Assembly (NCBI GenBank): GCA_032718475.1
Contig: JAUCBJ010009143.1
Location: 107,890-171,889, forward strand
DNA length: 64,000 nt
DNA from: Nemertoderma westbladi
Taxonomy: Eukaryota; Xenacoelomorpha; Nemertodermatida; Nemertodermatidae
Direction of reading: 5' to 3'
Of this stretch, positions 10,621 through 23,100 are shown in pieces. The position numbers were made by a program, and so were the translations under genes. Numbering within the stretch: the first letter of the stretch is position 1; the number at the start of each line of letters is the position of its first letter. The notes below the pieces were generated by a model, which was not told where the DNA came from, made no database searches, and saw only the letters and a program-made list of their open reading frames with translations.

Positions 10621-12500
10621 CTCCAGATTAATTTACCTTCTACTTCTGCTCACTCGAAAGCCTCAGCAACTGGGCCAGCAGCTCTCCAGATTAATTTACC
10701 TTCTACTTCTGCTCACTCGAAGCCTCAGCAACTGGGCCACCAGCTCTCCCGATTAATCCAACTTCTACTTCCGCACACTCGAAGCCTCACCACCTGGCCA
10801 GCAGCTCTCCCGATTAATCCACCTTCTACTTCCGCACGCTCGAAGCCTCAGCAACTGGGCCAGCAGCTCTCCCGATTAATCCACCTTCTACTTCCGCACA
10901 CTCGAAGCCTCAGCAACTGGGCCAGCAGCTCTCCCGATTAATCCACCTTCTACTTCCGCACACTCGAAGCCTCAGCAACTGGGCCAGCAGCTCTCCAGAT
11001 TAATTTACCTTCTACTTCCGCACACTCGAAGCCTCAGCAACTGGGCCTCCAGCTCTCCCGATTAATCCACCTTCTACTTCCGCACACTCGAAGCCTCAGC
11101 AACTGGGCCACCAGCTCTCCCGATTAATCCACCTTCTACTTCCACACACTTGAAGCCTCGGCAACTGGGCCTCCAGCTCTCCCGATTAATCCAACTTCTA
11201 CTTCCGCTCACTTGAAAGCCTCAGCAACTAGGCCACCAGCTCTCCCTATTAATCCACCTTCTACTTCCGCACACTCGAAGCCTCAGCAACTGGGCCAGCA
11301 GCTCTCCCGATTAATCCAGCTTCTACTTCCGCACACTCGAAGCCTCAGCAACTGGGCCACCAGCTCTCCCGATTATTCCACCTTCTACTTCCGCTCACTC
11401 GAAAGCCTCAGCAACTGGGCCACCAGCTCTAACGATTAATCCACCTTCTACTTCCGCACACTCGAAGCCTCAGCAACTGGGCCACCAGCTCTCCCGATTA
11501 ATCCACCTTCTCCTTCCGCACACTTGAAGCCTCGGCAACTGGGCCACCAGCTCTCCCGATTAATCCAACTTCTACTTCCGCTCACTTGAAAGCCTCAGCA
11601 ACTGGGCCACCAGCTCTCCCGATTAATCCACCTTCTACTTCCGCACGCTCGAAGCCTCATCAACTGGGCCAGCAGCTCTCCCGATTATTCAACCTTCTAC
11701 TTCCGCACACTCGAAGCCTCACCACCTGGCCAGCAGCTCTCCCGATTAATCCACCTTCTACTTCCGCACGCTCGAAGCCTTAGCAACTGGGCCAGCAGCT
11801 CTCCCGATTAATCCACCTTCTACTTCCGCACACTCGAAGCCTCAGCAACTGGGCCAGCAGCTCTCCCGATTAATCCACCTTCTACTTCCGCACACTCGAA
11901 GCCTCAGCAACTGGGCCAGCAGCTCTCCAGATTAATTTACCTTCTACTTCCGCACACTCGAAGCCTCAGCAACTGGGCCTCCAGCTCTCCCGATTAATCC
12001 ACCTTCTACTTCCGCACACTCGAAGCCTCAGCAACTGGGCCACCAGCTCTCCCGATTAATCCACCGTCTACTTCCGCACACTTGAAGCCTTGGCAACTGG
12101 GCCTCCAGCTCTCCCGATTAATCCAACTTCTACTTCCGCTCACTTGAAAGCCTCAGCAACTAGGCCACCAGCTCTCCCTATTAATCCACCTTCTACTTCC
12201 GCACACTCGAAGCCTCAGCAACTGGGCCAGCAGCTCTCCCGATTAATCCAGCTTCTACTTCCGCACACTCGAAGCCTCAGCAACTGGGCCACCAGCTCTC
12301 CCGATTATTCCATCTTCTACTTCCGCTCACTCTAAAGCCTCAGCAACTGGGCCACCAGCTCTAACGATTAATCCACCTTCTACTTCCGCACACTCGAAGC
12401 CTCAGCAACTGGGCCACCAGCTCTCCCGATTAATCCACCTTCTACTTCCGCACACTCGAAGCCTCGGCAACTGGGCCACCAGCTCTCCCGATTAATCCAC
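10620..12500 (+). repeat. 932-bp tandem higher-order repeat, two copies
   Basis: CCTCACCACCTGG, a 61-bp variant that lost a base in the CAACTGGGCC core, occurs at 10785 and 11717, 932 bp apart (15 monomers plus 2). The following entry-type block (TTGAAAG, AACTAGGCC, CTCTAACGATT) occurs at 11212 and 12144, again 932 bp apart. The two copies are adjacent and in the same orientation, so this is a 15-mer higher-order repeat. A TCTAAAG replaces TCGAAAG in the second copy near 12331. Confidence 0.85.
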
Positions 12501-15500
12501 CTTCTACTTCCGCACACTCGAAGCCTCAGCAACTGGGCCACCAGCTCTCCCGATTAATTCACCTTCTACTTCCGCACACTCGAAGCCTCATCAACTGGGC
12601 CAGCAGCTCTCCCGATTATTCAACCTTCTACTTCCGCACACTCGAAGCCTCATCAACTGGGCCAGCAGCTCTCCCGATTAATTCCACCTTCTACTTCCAC
12701 ACACTCGATGCCTCATCAACTGGGCCAGCAGCTCTCCCGATTAATCCACCTTCTACTTCCGCACACTCGAAGCCTCAGCAACTGGGCCAGCAGCTCTCCC
12801 GATTAATCCACCTTCTACTTCCACACACTCGATGCCTCATCAACTGGGCCAGCAGCTCTCCAAATTAATTTACCTTCTACTTCCGCACACTCGATGCCTC
12901 ATCAACTGGGCCAGCAGCTCTCCCGATTAATTCACCTTCTACTTCCGCACACTCGAAGCCTCAGCATCTGGGCCAGCAGCTCTCCAGATTAATTTACCTT
13001 CTACTTCCGCACACTCGAAGCCTCAGCAACTGGGCCACCAGCTCTCCCGATTAATCCACCTTCTACTTCCGCTCACTCGAAAGCCTCAGCAACTGGGCCA
13101 GCAGCTCTCCCGATTAATCCACCTTCTACTTCCGCACACTCGAAAGCCTCAGCAACTGGGCCAGCAGCTCTCCCGATTAATTCCACCTTCTACTTCCGCA
13201 CACTCGAAGCCTCATCAACTGGGCCAGCAGCTCTCCAGATTAATTTACCTTCTTCTTCCGCTCACTCGAAAGCCTCAGCAACTGGGCCAGCAGCTCTCCC
13301 GATTAATTCACCTTCTACTTCCGCACACTCGAAAGCCTCAGCAACTGGGCCAGCAGCTCTCCCGATTAATCCACCTTCTACTTCCGCACACTCGAAGCCT
13401 CAGCAACTGGGCCAGCAGCTCTCCCGATTAATCCACCTTCTACTTCCGCACACTCGAAGCCTCAGCAACTGGGCCAGCAGCTCTCCAGATTAATTTACCT
13501 TCTTCTTCCGCACACTCGAAGCCTCAGCAACTGGGCCAGCAGCTCTCCCGATTAATCCACCTTCTACTTCCGCACACTCGAAGCCTCAGCAACTGGGCCA
13601 GCAGCTCTCCCGATTAATCCACCTTCTACTTCCGCACACTCGAAGCCTCAGCAACTGGGCCAGCAGCTCTCCCGATTAATCTACCTTCTACTTCCGCACA
13701 CTCGAAGCCTCAGCAACTGGGCCAGCAGCTCTCCCGATTAATCCACCTTCTACTTCCGCACACTCGAAGCCTCACCAACTGGGCCAGCAGCTCTCCCGAT
13801 TAATCCACCTTCTACTTCCGCACACTCGAAGCCTCAGCAACTGGGCCAGCAGCTCTCCCGATTAATCCACCTTCTACTTCCGCACACTCGAAGCCTCAGC
13901 AACTGGGCCAGCAGCTCTCCCGATTAATCCACCTTCTACTTCCGCACACTCGAAGCCTCAGCAACTGGGCCAGCAGCTCTCCAGATTAATTTACCTTCTA
14001 CTTCCGCACACTCGAAGCCTCAGCAACTGGGCCTCCAGCTCTCCCGATTAATCCACCTTCTACTTCCGCACACTCGAAGCCTCAGCAACTGGGCCACCAG
14101 CTCTCCCGATTAATCCACCTTCTACTTCCACACACTTGAAGCCTCGGCAACTGGGCCTCCAGCTCTCCCGATTAATCCAACTTCTACTTCCGCTCACTTG
14201 AAAGCCTCAGCAACTAGGCCACCAGCTCTCCCTATTAATCCACCTTCTACTTCCGCACACTCGAAGCCTCAGCAACTGGGCCAGCAGCTCTCCCGATTAA
14301 TCCAGCTTCTACTTCCGCACACTCGAAGCCTCAGCAACTGGGCCACCAGCTCTCCCGATTATTCCACCTTCTACTTCCGCTCACTCGAAAGCCTCAGCAA
14401 CTGGGCCACCAGCTCTAACGATTAATCCACCTTCTACTTCCGCACACTCGAAGCCTCAGCAACTGGGCCACCAGCTCTCCCGATTAATCCACCTTCTCCT
14501 TCCGCACACTTGAAGCCTCGGCAACTGGGCCACCAGCTCTCCCGATTAATCCACCTTCTACTTCCGCACACTCGAAAGCCTCAGCAACTGGGCCACCAGC
14601 TCTCCCGATTAATCCACCTTCTACTTCCGCACACTCGAAGCCTCATCAACTGGGCCAGCAGCTCTCCCGATTAATTCAACCTTCTACTTCCGCACACTCG
14701 AAGCCTCAGCAACTGGGCCAGCAGCTCTCCCGATTAATCCACCTTCTACTTCCGCACACTCGAAGCCTCAGCAACTGGGCCAGCAGCTCTCCCGATTAAT
14801 CCACCTTCTACTTCCGCACACTCGAAGCCTCAGCAACTGGGCCACCAGCTCTCCCGATTAATCCACCTTCTACTTCCGCACACTCGAAGCCTCAGCAACT
14901 GGGCCAGCAGCTCTCCAAGATTAATTTACCTTCTACTTCCGCACACTCGAAGCCTCAGCAACTGGGCCAGCAGCTCTCCCGATTAATCCACCTTCTACTT
15001 CCGCACACTCGAAGCCTCAGCAACTGGGCCAGCAGCTCTCCCGATTAATCCACCTTCTACTTCCGCACACTCGAAGCCTCAGCAACTGGGCCAGCAGCTC
15101 TCCCGATTAATCCACCTTCTACTTCCGCACACTCGAAGCCTCAGCAACTGGGCCACCAGCTCTCCCGATTAATCCACCTTCTACTTCCGCACACTCGAAG
15201 CCTCAGCAACTGGGCCACCAGCTCTCCCGATTAATCCACCTTCTACTTCCGCACACTCGAAGCCTCAGCAACTGGGCCAGCAGCTCTCCCGATTAATCCA
15301 CCTTCTACTTCCGCACACTCGAAGCCTCAGCAACTGGGCCAGCAGCTCTCCCGATTAATCCACCTTCTACTTCCGCACACTCGAAGCCTCAGCAACTGGG
15401 CCAGCAGCTCTCCAGATTAATTTACCTTCTACTTCCGCACACTCGAAGCCTCAGCAACTGGGCCACCAGCTCTCCCGATTAATCCACCTTCTACTTCCGC

Positions 15501-15990
15501 ACACTCGAAGCCTCAGCAACTGGGCCACCAGCTCTCCCGATTAATCCACCTTCTACTTCCGCACACTCGAAGCCTCAGCAACTGGGCCAGCAGCTCTCCC
15601 GATTAATCCACCTTCTACTTCCGCACACTCGAAGCCTCAGCAACTGGGCCACCAGCTCTCCCGATTAATCCACCTTCTACTTCCGCACACTCGAAGCCTC
15701 AGCAACTGGGCCACCAGCTCTCCCGATTAATCCACCTTCTACTTCCGCACACTCGAAGCCTCAGCAACTGGGCCACCAGCTCTCCCGATTAATCCACCTT
15801 CTACTTCCGCACACTCGAAGCCTCAGCAACTGGGCCACCAGCTCTCCCGATTAATCCACCTTCTACTTCCGCACACTCGAAGCCTCAGCAACTGGGCCAC
15901 CAGCTCTCCCGATTAATCCACCTTCTACTTCCGCACACTGAAGCCTCAGCAACTGGGCCACCAGCTCTCCCGATTAATCCACCTTCTACT
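12500..15990 (+). repeat. Homogeneous consensus-rich core
   Basis: This is the stretch closest to pure consensus, especially about 14690-15930, where nearly every unit is CAGCAACTGGG, GCCAGCAG or GCCACCAG, CCCGATTAATCCACC, then TTCCGCACACTCGAAG. It is interrupted by an entry-type block at about 14130-14640 that carries the CTTGAAAG/AACTAGGCC/CTCTAACGATT set. Several one-base length changes fall here: GATTAATTCCACC at 12676 and 13175, GATTAATTCAACC at 14669, CTCCAAGATT at 14913, and CACTGAAG (one base short of CACTCGAAG) near 15937. No gene seen. Confidence 0.8.
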
Positions 15991-17450
15991 TCCGCACACT
16001 CGAAGCCTCATCAACTGGGCCAGCAGCTCTCCCGATTATTCCACCTTCTACTTCCGCACACTCGAAGCCTCATCAACTGGGCCAGCAGCTCTCCAAGTTA
16101 ATTTACCTTCTACTTCCACACACTCGATGCCTCATCAACTGGGCCAGCAGCTCTCCAAATTAATATACCTTCTACTTCCGCACACTCGAAGCCTCTGCAA
16201 CTGTGCCAGCATCTCTCCAAATTAATTTACCTTCTACTTCCGCACGCTCAAAGCCTCATCAACTGGGCCAGCAGCTCTCCAAGTTAATTTACCTTCTACT
16301 TCCACACACTCGATGCCTCATCAACTGGGCCAGCAGCTCTCCAAATTAATTTACCTTCTACTTCCGCACGCTCAAAGCCTCATCAACTGGGCCAGCAGCT
16401 CTCCCGATTATTCAACCTTCTACTTCCGCACACTCGAAGCCTCATCAACTGGGCCAGCAGCTCTCCAAGTTAATTTACCTTCTACTTCCACTCACTCGTA
16501 AGCCTCAGCAACTGGGCCAGCAGCTCTCCAAATTAATTTACCTTCTACTTCCGCACGCTCGAAGCCTCATCAACTGGGCCAACAGCTCTCCAAGTTAATT
16601 TACCTTCTACTTCCACACACTCGATGCCTCATCAACTGGGCCAGCAGCTCTCCAAATTAATTTACCTTCTACTTCCGCACGCTCGAAGCCTCATCAACTG
16701 GGCCAGCAGCTCTCCCGATTATTCAACCTTCTACTTCCGCACACTCGAAGCCTCATCAACTGGGCCAGCAGCTCTCCAAGTTAATTTACCTTCTACTTCC
16801 ACTCACTCGTAAGCCTCAGCAACTGGGCCAGCAGCTCTCCAAATTAATGTACCTTCTACTTCCACACACTCGATGGCTCATCAACTGGGCCAGCAGCTCT
16901 CCAAATTAATTTACCTTCTACTTCCGCACAGTCGATGCCTCATCAACTGGGCCACCAGCTCTCCCGATTATTCCACCTTCTACTTCCGCACACTCGAAGC
17001 CTCGGCAACTGGGCCACCACCTCCCCCGATTAATCCACCTTCAACTTCTGCACATTGGAAGCCCGGCAACTGGGCCATCAGCTCTCCCGATTAATCTACC
17101 TTCTACTTCCGCACGCTCGAAGCCTCATCAACTGGGCCAGCAGCTCTCCCGATTATTCAACCTTCTACTTCCGCACACTCGAAGCCTCATCAACTGGGCC
17201 AGCAGCTCTCCAAATTAATTTACCTTCTACTTCCGCACACTCGAAGCCTCTACAACTGGGCCAGCAGCTCTCCCAATTATTCAACCTTCTACTTCCGCAC
17301 ACTCGAAGCCTCATCAACTGGGCCAGCAGCTCTCCAAGTTAATTTACCTTCTACTTCCACACACTCGATGCCTCATCAACTGGGCCAGCAGCTCTCCAAA
17401 TTAATTTACCTTCTACTTCCGCACACTCGATGCCTCATCAACTGGGCCAG
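15990..17450 (+). repeat. Second CATCAAC/CCAAATT-type segment
   Basis: Units return to CATCAACTGGG with CCAAATTAATTT, CCAAGTTAATTT and GATTATTCAACC, as in 1020-2350. A local 311-bp recurrence is visible: the ATGCCTCATC-led block at 16313 recurs at 16624, both ending in a TTCCACTCACTCGTAAGCC variant. At 17050-17100 the array-start variant (CATTGGAAGCC, here with a base lost to give GCCCGG) and the CACCTCCCCCG variant appear. That block recurs at 24081, offset 7026. Confidence 0.8.
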
Positions 17451-20104
17451 CAGCTCTCCCGATTAATTCACCTTCTACTTCCGCACACTCGAAGCCTCAG
17501 CATCTGGGCCAGCAGCTCTCCAGATTAATTTACCTTCTACTTCCGCACACTCGAAGCCTCAGCAACTGGGCCACCAGCTCTCCCGATTAATCCACCTTCT
17601 ACTTCCGCACACTCAAAGCCTCAGCAACTGGGCCAGCAGCTCTCCCGATTAATCCACCTTCTACTTCCGCTCACTCGAAAGCCTCAGCAACTGGGCCACC
17701 AGCTCTCCCGATTAATCCACCTTCTACTTCCGCACACTCGAAGCCTCAGCAACTGGGCCAGCAGCTCTCCAGATTAATTTACCTTCTTCTTCCACTCACT
17801 CGAAAGCCTCAGCAACTGGGCCAGCAGCTCTCCCGATTAATCCACCTTCTACTTCCGCACACTCGAAAGCCTCAGCAACTGGGCCAGCAGCTCTCCCGAT
17901 TAATCCACCTTCTACTTACGCACACTCGAAGCCTCAGCAACTGGGCCAGCAGTTCTCCCGATTATTCCACCTTCTACTTCCGCACACTCAAAGCCTCATC
18001 AACTGGGCCAGCAGCTCTCCAGATTAATTTACCTTCTTCTTCCGCTCACTCGAAAGCCTCAGCAACTGGGCCAGCAGCTCTCCCGATTAATTTACCTTCT
18101 ACTTCCGCACACTCGAAGCCTCAGCAACTGGGCCAGCAGCTCTCCCGATTAATCCACCTTCTACTTCCGCACACTCGAAGCCTCAGCAACTGGGCCAGCA
18201 GCTCTCCAGATTAATTTACCTTCTTCTTCCGCTCACTCGAAAGCCTCAGCAACTGGGCCAGCAGCTCTCCCGATTAATCCACCTTCTACTTCCGCACACT
18301 CGAAGCCTCAGCAACTGGGCCAGCAGCTCTCCAGATTAATTTACCTTCTACTTCCGCACACTCGAAGCCTCAGCATCTGGGCCAGCAGCTCTCCAGATTA
18401 ATTTACCTTCTACTTCCGCACACTCGAAGCCTCAGCAACTGGGCCACCAGCTCTCCCGATTAATCCACCTTCTACTTCCGCACACTCAAAGCCTCAGCAA
18501 CTGGGCCAGCAGCTCTCCCGATTAATCCACCTTCTACTTCCGCTCACTCGAAAGCCTCAGCAACTGGGCCACCAGCTCTCCCGATTAATCCACCTTCTAC
18601 TTCCGCACACTCGAAGCCTCAGCAACTGGGCCAGCAGCTCTCCAGATTAATTTACCTTCTTCTTCCACTCACTCGAAAGCCTCAGCAACTGGGCCAGCAG
18701 CTCTCCCGATTAATCCACCTTCTACTTCCGCACACTCGAAAGCCTCAGCAACTGGGCCAGCAGCTCTCCCGATTAATCCACCTTCTACTTACGCACACTC
18801 GAAGCCTCAGCAACTGGGCCAGCAGTTCTCCCGATTATTCCACCTTCTACTTCCGCACACTCAAAGCCTCATCAACTGGGCCAGCAGCTCTCCAGATTAA
18901 TTTACCTTCTTCTTCCGCTCACTCGAAAGCCTCAGCAACTGGGCCAGCAGCTCTCCCGATTAATTTACCTTCTACTTCCGCACACTCGAAGCCTCAGCAA
19001 CTGGGCCAGCAGCTCTCCCGATTAATCCACCTTCTACTTCCGCACACTCGAAGCCTCAGCAACTGGGCCAGCAGCTCTCCAGATTAATTTACCTTCTTCT
19101 TCCGCTCACTCGAAAGCCTCAGCAACTGGGCCAGCAGCTCTCCCGATTAATTTACCTTCTACTTCCGCACACTCGAAGCCTCAGCAACTGGGCCAGCAGC
19201 TCTCCCGATTAATCCACCTTCTACTTCCGCACACTCGAAGCCTCATCAACTGGGCCAGCAGCTCTCCAGATTAATTTACCTTCTTCTTCCGCTCACTCGA
19301 AAGCCTCAGCAACTGGGCCAGCAGCTCTCCCGATTAATTTACCTTCTACTTCCGCACACTCGAAAGCCTCAGCAACTGGGCCAGCAGCTCTCCCGATTAA
19401 TCCACCTTCTACTTCCGCACACTCGAAGCCTCAGCAACTGGGCCAGCAGCTCTCCCGATTAATCCACCTTCTACTTCCGCACACTCGAAGCCTCAGCAAC
19501 TGGGCCAGCAGCTCTCCAGATTAATTTACCTTCTACTTCTGCTCACTCGAAAGCCTCAGCAACTGGGCCAGCAGCTCTCCAGATTAATTTACCTTCTACG
19601 TCTGCTCACTCGAAGCCTCAGCAACTGGGCCACCAGCTCTCCCGATTAATCCAACTTCTACTTCCGCACACTCGAAGCCTCACCACCTGGCCAGCAGCTC
19701 TCCCGATTAATCCACCTTCTACTTCTGCACGCTCGAAACCTCAGCAACTGGGCCAGCAGCTCTCCCGATTAATCCACCTTCTACTTCCGCACACTCGAAG
19801 CCTCAGCAACTGGGCCAGCAGCTCTCCCGATTAATCCACCTTCTACTTCCGCACACTCGAAGCCTCAGCAACTGGGCCAGCAGCTCTCCAGATTAATTTA
19901 CCTTCTACTTCCGCACACTCGAAGCCTCAGCAACTGTGCCTCCAGCTCTCCCGATTAATCCACCTTCTACTTCCGCACACTCAAAGCCTCAGCAACTGGG
20001 CCACCAGCTCTCCCGATTAATCCACCTTCTACTTCCGCACACTTGAAGCCTCGGCAACTGGGCCTCCAGCTCTCCCGATTAATCCAACTTCTACTTCTGC
20101 TCAC
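17450..20104 (+). repeat. 873-bp (14-mer) tandem higher-order repeat
   Basis: ACTCAAAGCC at 17611 recurs at 18484, and TCTACTTACG at 17911 recurs at 18784, both 873 bp apart (14 monomers plus 5). The unit carries AGCATCTGGGCC, TTCTTCTTCC and CAGTTCTCCCGATTATT markers in fixed order. Downstream comes the CACCACCTGG marker (19678). The segment is homologous to 24081-26320, which appears to hold only one 873-bp copy, consistent with the change of offset from 7026 to about 6.2 kb. Confidence 0.8.
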
Positions 20105-23100
20105 TTGAAAGCCTCAGCAACTAGGCCACCAGCTCTCCCTATTAATCCACCTTCTACTTCCGCACACTCGAAGCCTCAGCAACTGGGCCAGCAGCTCTCC
20201 CGATTAATCCAGCTTCTACTTCCGCACACTCGAAGCCTCAGCAACTGGGCCACCAGCTCTCCCGATTATTCCACCTTCTACTTCCGCTCACTCGAAAGCC
20301 TCAGCAACTGGGCCACCAGCTCTAACGATTAATCCACCTTCTACTTCCGCACACTCGAAGCCTCAGCAACTGGGCCACCAGCTCTCCCGATTAATCCACC
20401 TTCTCCTTCCGCACACTTGAAGCCTCGGCAACTGGGCCACCAGCTCTCCCGATTAATCCAACTTCTTCTTCCGCTCACTTGAAAGCCTCAGCAACTGGGC
20501 CACCAGCTCTCCCGATTAATCCACCTTCTACTTCCGCACGCTCGAAGCCTCATCAACTGGGCCAGCAGCTCTCCCGATTATTCAACCTTCTACTTCCGCA
20601 CACTCGAAGCCTCATCAACTGGGCCAGCAGCTCTCCCAGTTAATTTACCTTCTACTTCCACACACTCGATGCCTCATCAACTGGGCCAGCAGCTCTCCAA
20701 ATTAATTTACCTTCTACTTCCGCACACTCGAAGCCTCTGCAACTGTGCCAGCAGCTCTCCAAATTAATTTACCTTCTACTTCCGCACGCTCGAAGCCTCA
20801 TCAACTGGGCCAGCAGCTCTCCAAGTTAATTTACCTTCTACTTCCACACACTCGATGCCTCATCAACTGGGCCAGCAGCTCTCCAAATTAATTTACCTTC
20901 TACTTCCGCACGCTCGAAGCCTCATCAACTGGGCCAGCAGCTCTCCAAATTAATTTACCTTCTACTTCCGCACGCTCGAAGCCTCATCAACAGGGCCAGC
21001 AGCTCTCCAAGTTAATTTACCTTCTACTTCCACACACTCGATGCCTCATCAACTGGGCCAGCAGCTCTCCAAATTAATTTACCTTCTACTTCCGCACGCT
21101 CGAAGCCTCATCAACTAGGCCACCAGCTCTCCCTATTAATCCACCTTCTACTTCCGCACAATTGAAGCCTCAGCAACTGGACCAGCAGCTCTCACGATTA
21201 TTCAACCTTCTACTTCCGCACACTCGAAGCCTCATCAACTGGGCCAGCAGCTCTCCAAGTTAATTTACCTTCTACTTCCACACACTCGATGCCTCATCAA
21301 CTGGGCCAGCAGCTCTCCAAATTAATTTACCTTCTACTTCCGCACAGTCGATGCCTCATCAAATGGGCCACCAGCTCTCCCGATTATTCCACCTTCTACT
21401 TCCGCACACTCAAAGCCTCGGCAACTGGGCCACCACCTCCCCCGATTAATCCACCTTCAACTTCCGCACATTGGAAGCCTCGGCAACTGGGCCATCAGCT
21501 CTCCCGATTAATCTACCTTCTACTTCCGCACACTCGAAGCCTCAGCAAATGGGCCAGCAGCTCTCCCGATTAATCCACCTTCTACTTCCGCACACTCGAA
21601 GCCTCAGCAACTGGGCCAGCAGCTCTCCAGATTAATTTACCTTCTACTTCCGCACACTCGAAGCCTCAGCAACTGGGCCTCCAGCTCTCCCGATTAATCC
21701 ACCTTCTACTTCCGCACACTCAAAGCCTCAGCAACTGGGCCACCAGCTCTCCCGATTAATCCACCTTCTACTTCCGCACACTTGAAGCCTCGGCAACTGG
21801 GCCTCCAGCTCTCCCGATTAATCCAACTTCTACTTCTGCTCACTTGAAAGCCTCAGCAACTAGGCCACCAGCTCTCCCTATTAATCCACCTTCTACTTCC
21901 GCACACTCGAAGCCTCAGCAACTGGGCCAGCAGCTCTCCCGATTAATCCAGCTTCTACTTCCGCACACTCGAAGCCTCAGCAACTGGGCCACCAGCTCTC
22001 CCGATTATTCCACCTTCTACTTCCGCTCACTCGAAAGCCTCAGCAACTGGGCCACCAGCTCTAACGATTAATCCACCTTCTACTTCCGCACACTCGAAGC
22101 CTCAGCAACTGGGCCACCAGCTCTCCCGATTAATCCACCTTCTCCTTCCGCACACTTGAAGCCTCGGCAACTGGGCCACCAGCTCTCCCGATTAATCCAA
22201 CTTCTTCTTCCGCTCACTTGAAAGCCTCAGCAACTGGGCCACCAGCTCTCCCGATTAATCCACCTTCTACTTCCGCACGCTCGAAGCCTCATCAACTGGG
22301 CCAGCAGCTCTCCCGATTATTCAACCTTCTACTTCCGCACACTCGAAGCCTCATCAACTGGGCCAGCAGCTCTCCAAGTTAATTTACCTTCTACTTCCAC
22401 ACACTCGATGCCTCATCAACTGGGCCAGCAGCTCTCCAAATTAATTTACCTTCTACTTCCGCACACTCGAAGCCTCTGCAACTGTGCCAGCAGCTCTCCA
22501 AATTAATTTACCTTCTACTTCCGCACGCTCGAAGCCTCATCAACTGGGCCAGCAGCTCTCCAAGTTAATTTACCTTCTACTTCCACACACTCGATGCCTC
22601 ATCAACTGGGCCAGCAGCTCTCCAAATTAATTTACCTTCTACTTCCGCACGCTCGAAGCCTCATCAACTGGGCCAGCAGCTCTCCAAATTAATTTACCTT
22701 CTACTTCCGCACGCTCGAAGCCTCATCAACAGGGCCAGCAGCTCTCCAAGTTAATTTACCTTCTACTTCCACACACTCGATGCCTCATCAACTGGGCCAG
22801 CAGCTCTCCAAATTAATTTACCTTCTACTTCCGCACGCTCGAAGCCTCATCAACTAGGCCACCAGCTCTCCCTATTAATCCACCTTCTACTTCCGCACAA
22901 TTGAAGCCTCAGCAACTGGGCCAGCAGCTCTCACGATTATTCAACCTTCTACTTCCGCACACTCGAAGCCTCATCAACTGGGCCAGCAGCTCTCCAAGTT
23001 AATTTACCTTCTACTTCCACACACTCGATGCCTCATCAACTGGGCCAGCAGCTCTCCAAATTAATTTACCTTCTACTTCCGCACAGTCGATGCCTCATCA

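Noticed and set aside
15015-15076. CENP-B box
   Set aside because: The minus strand has TTCG followed by CGGA, but the spacer is one base short and the CGGG core and central A do not match the known 17-bp pattern.
15015-15076. Functional hairpin at CTGGGCCAG
   Set aside because: The 4-bp arms are separated by one base, too small a loop for a stable hairpin; it is a simple near-palindrome.
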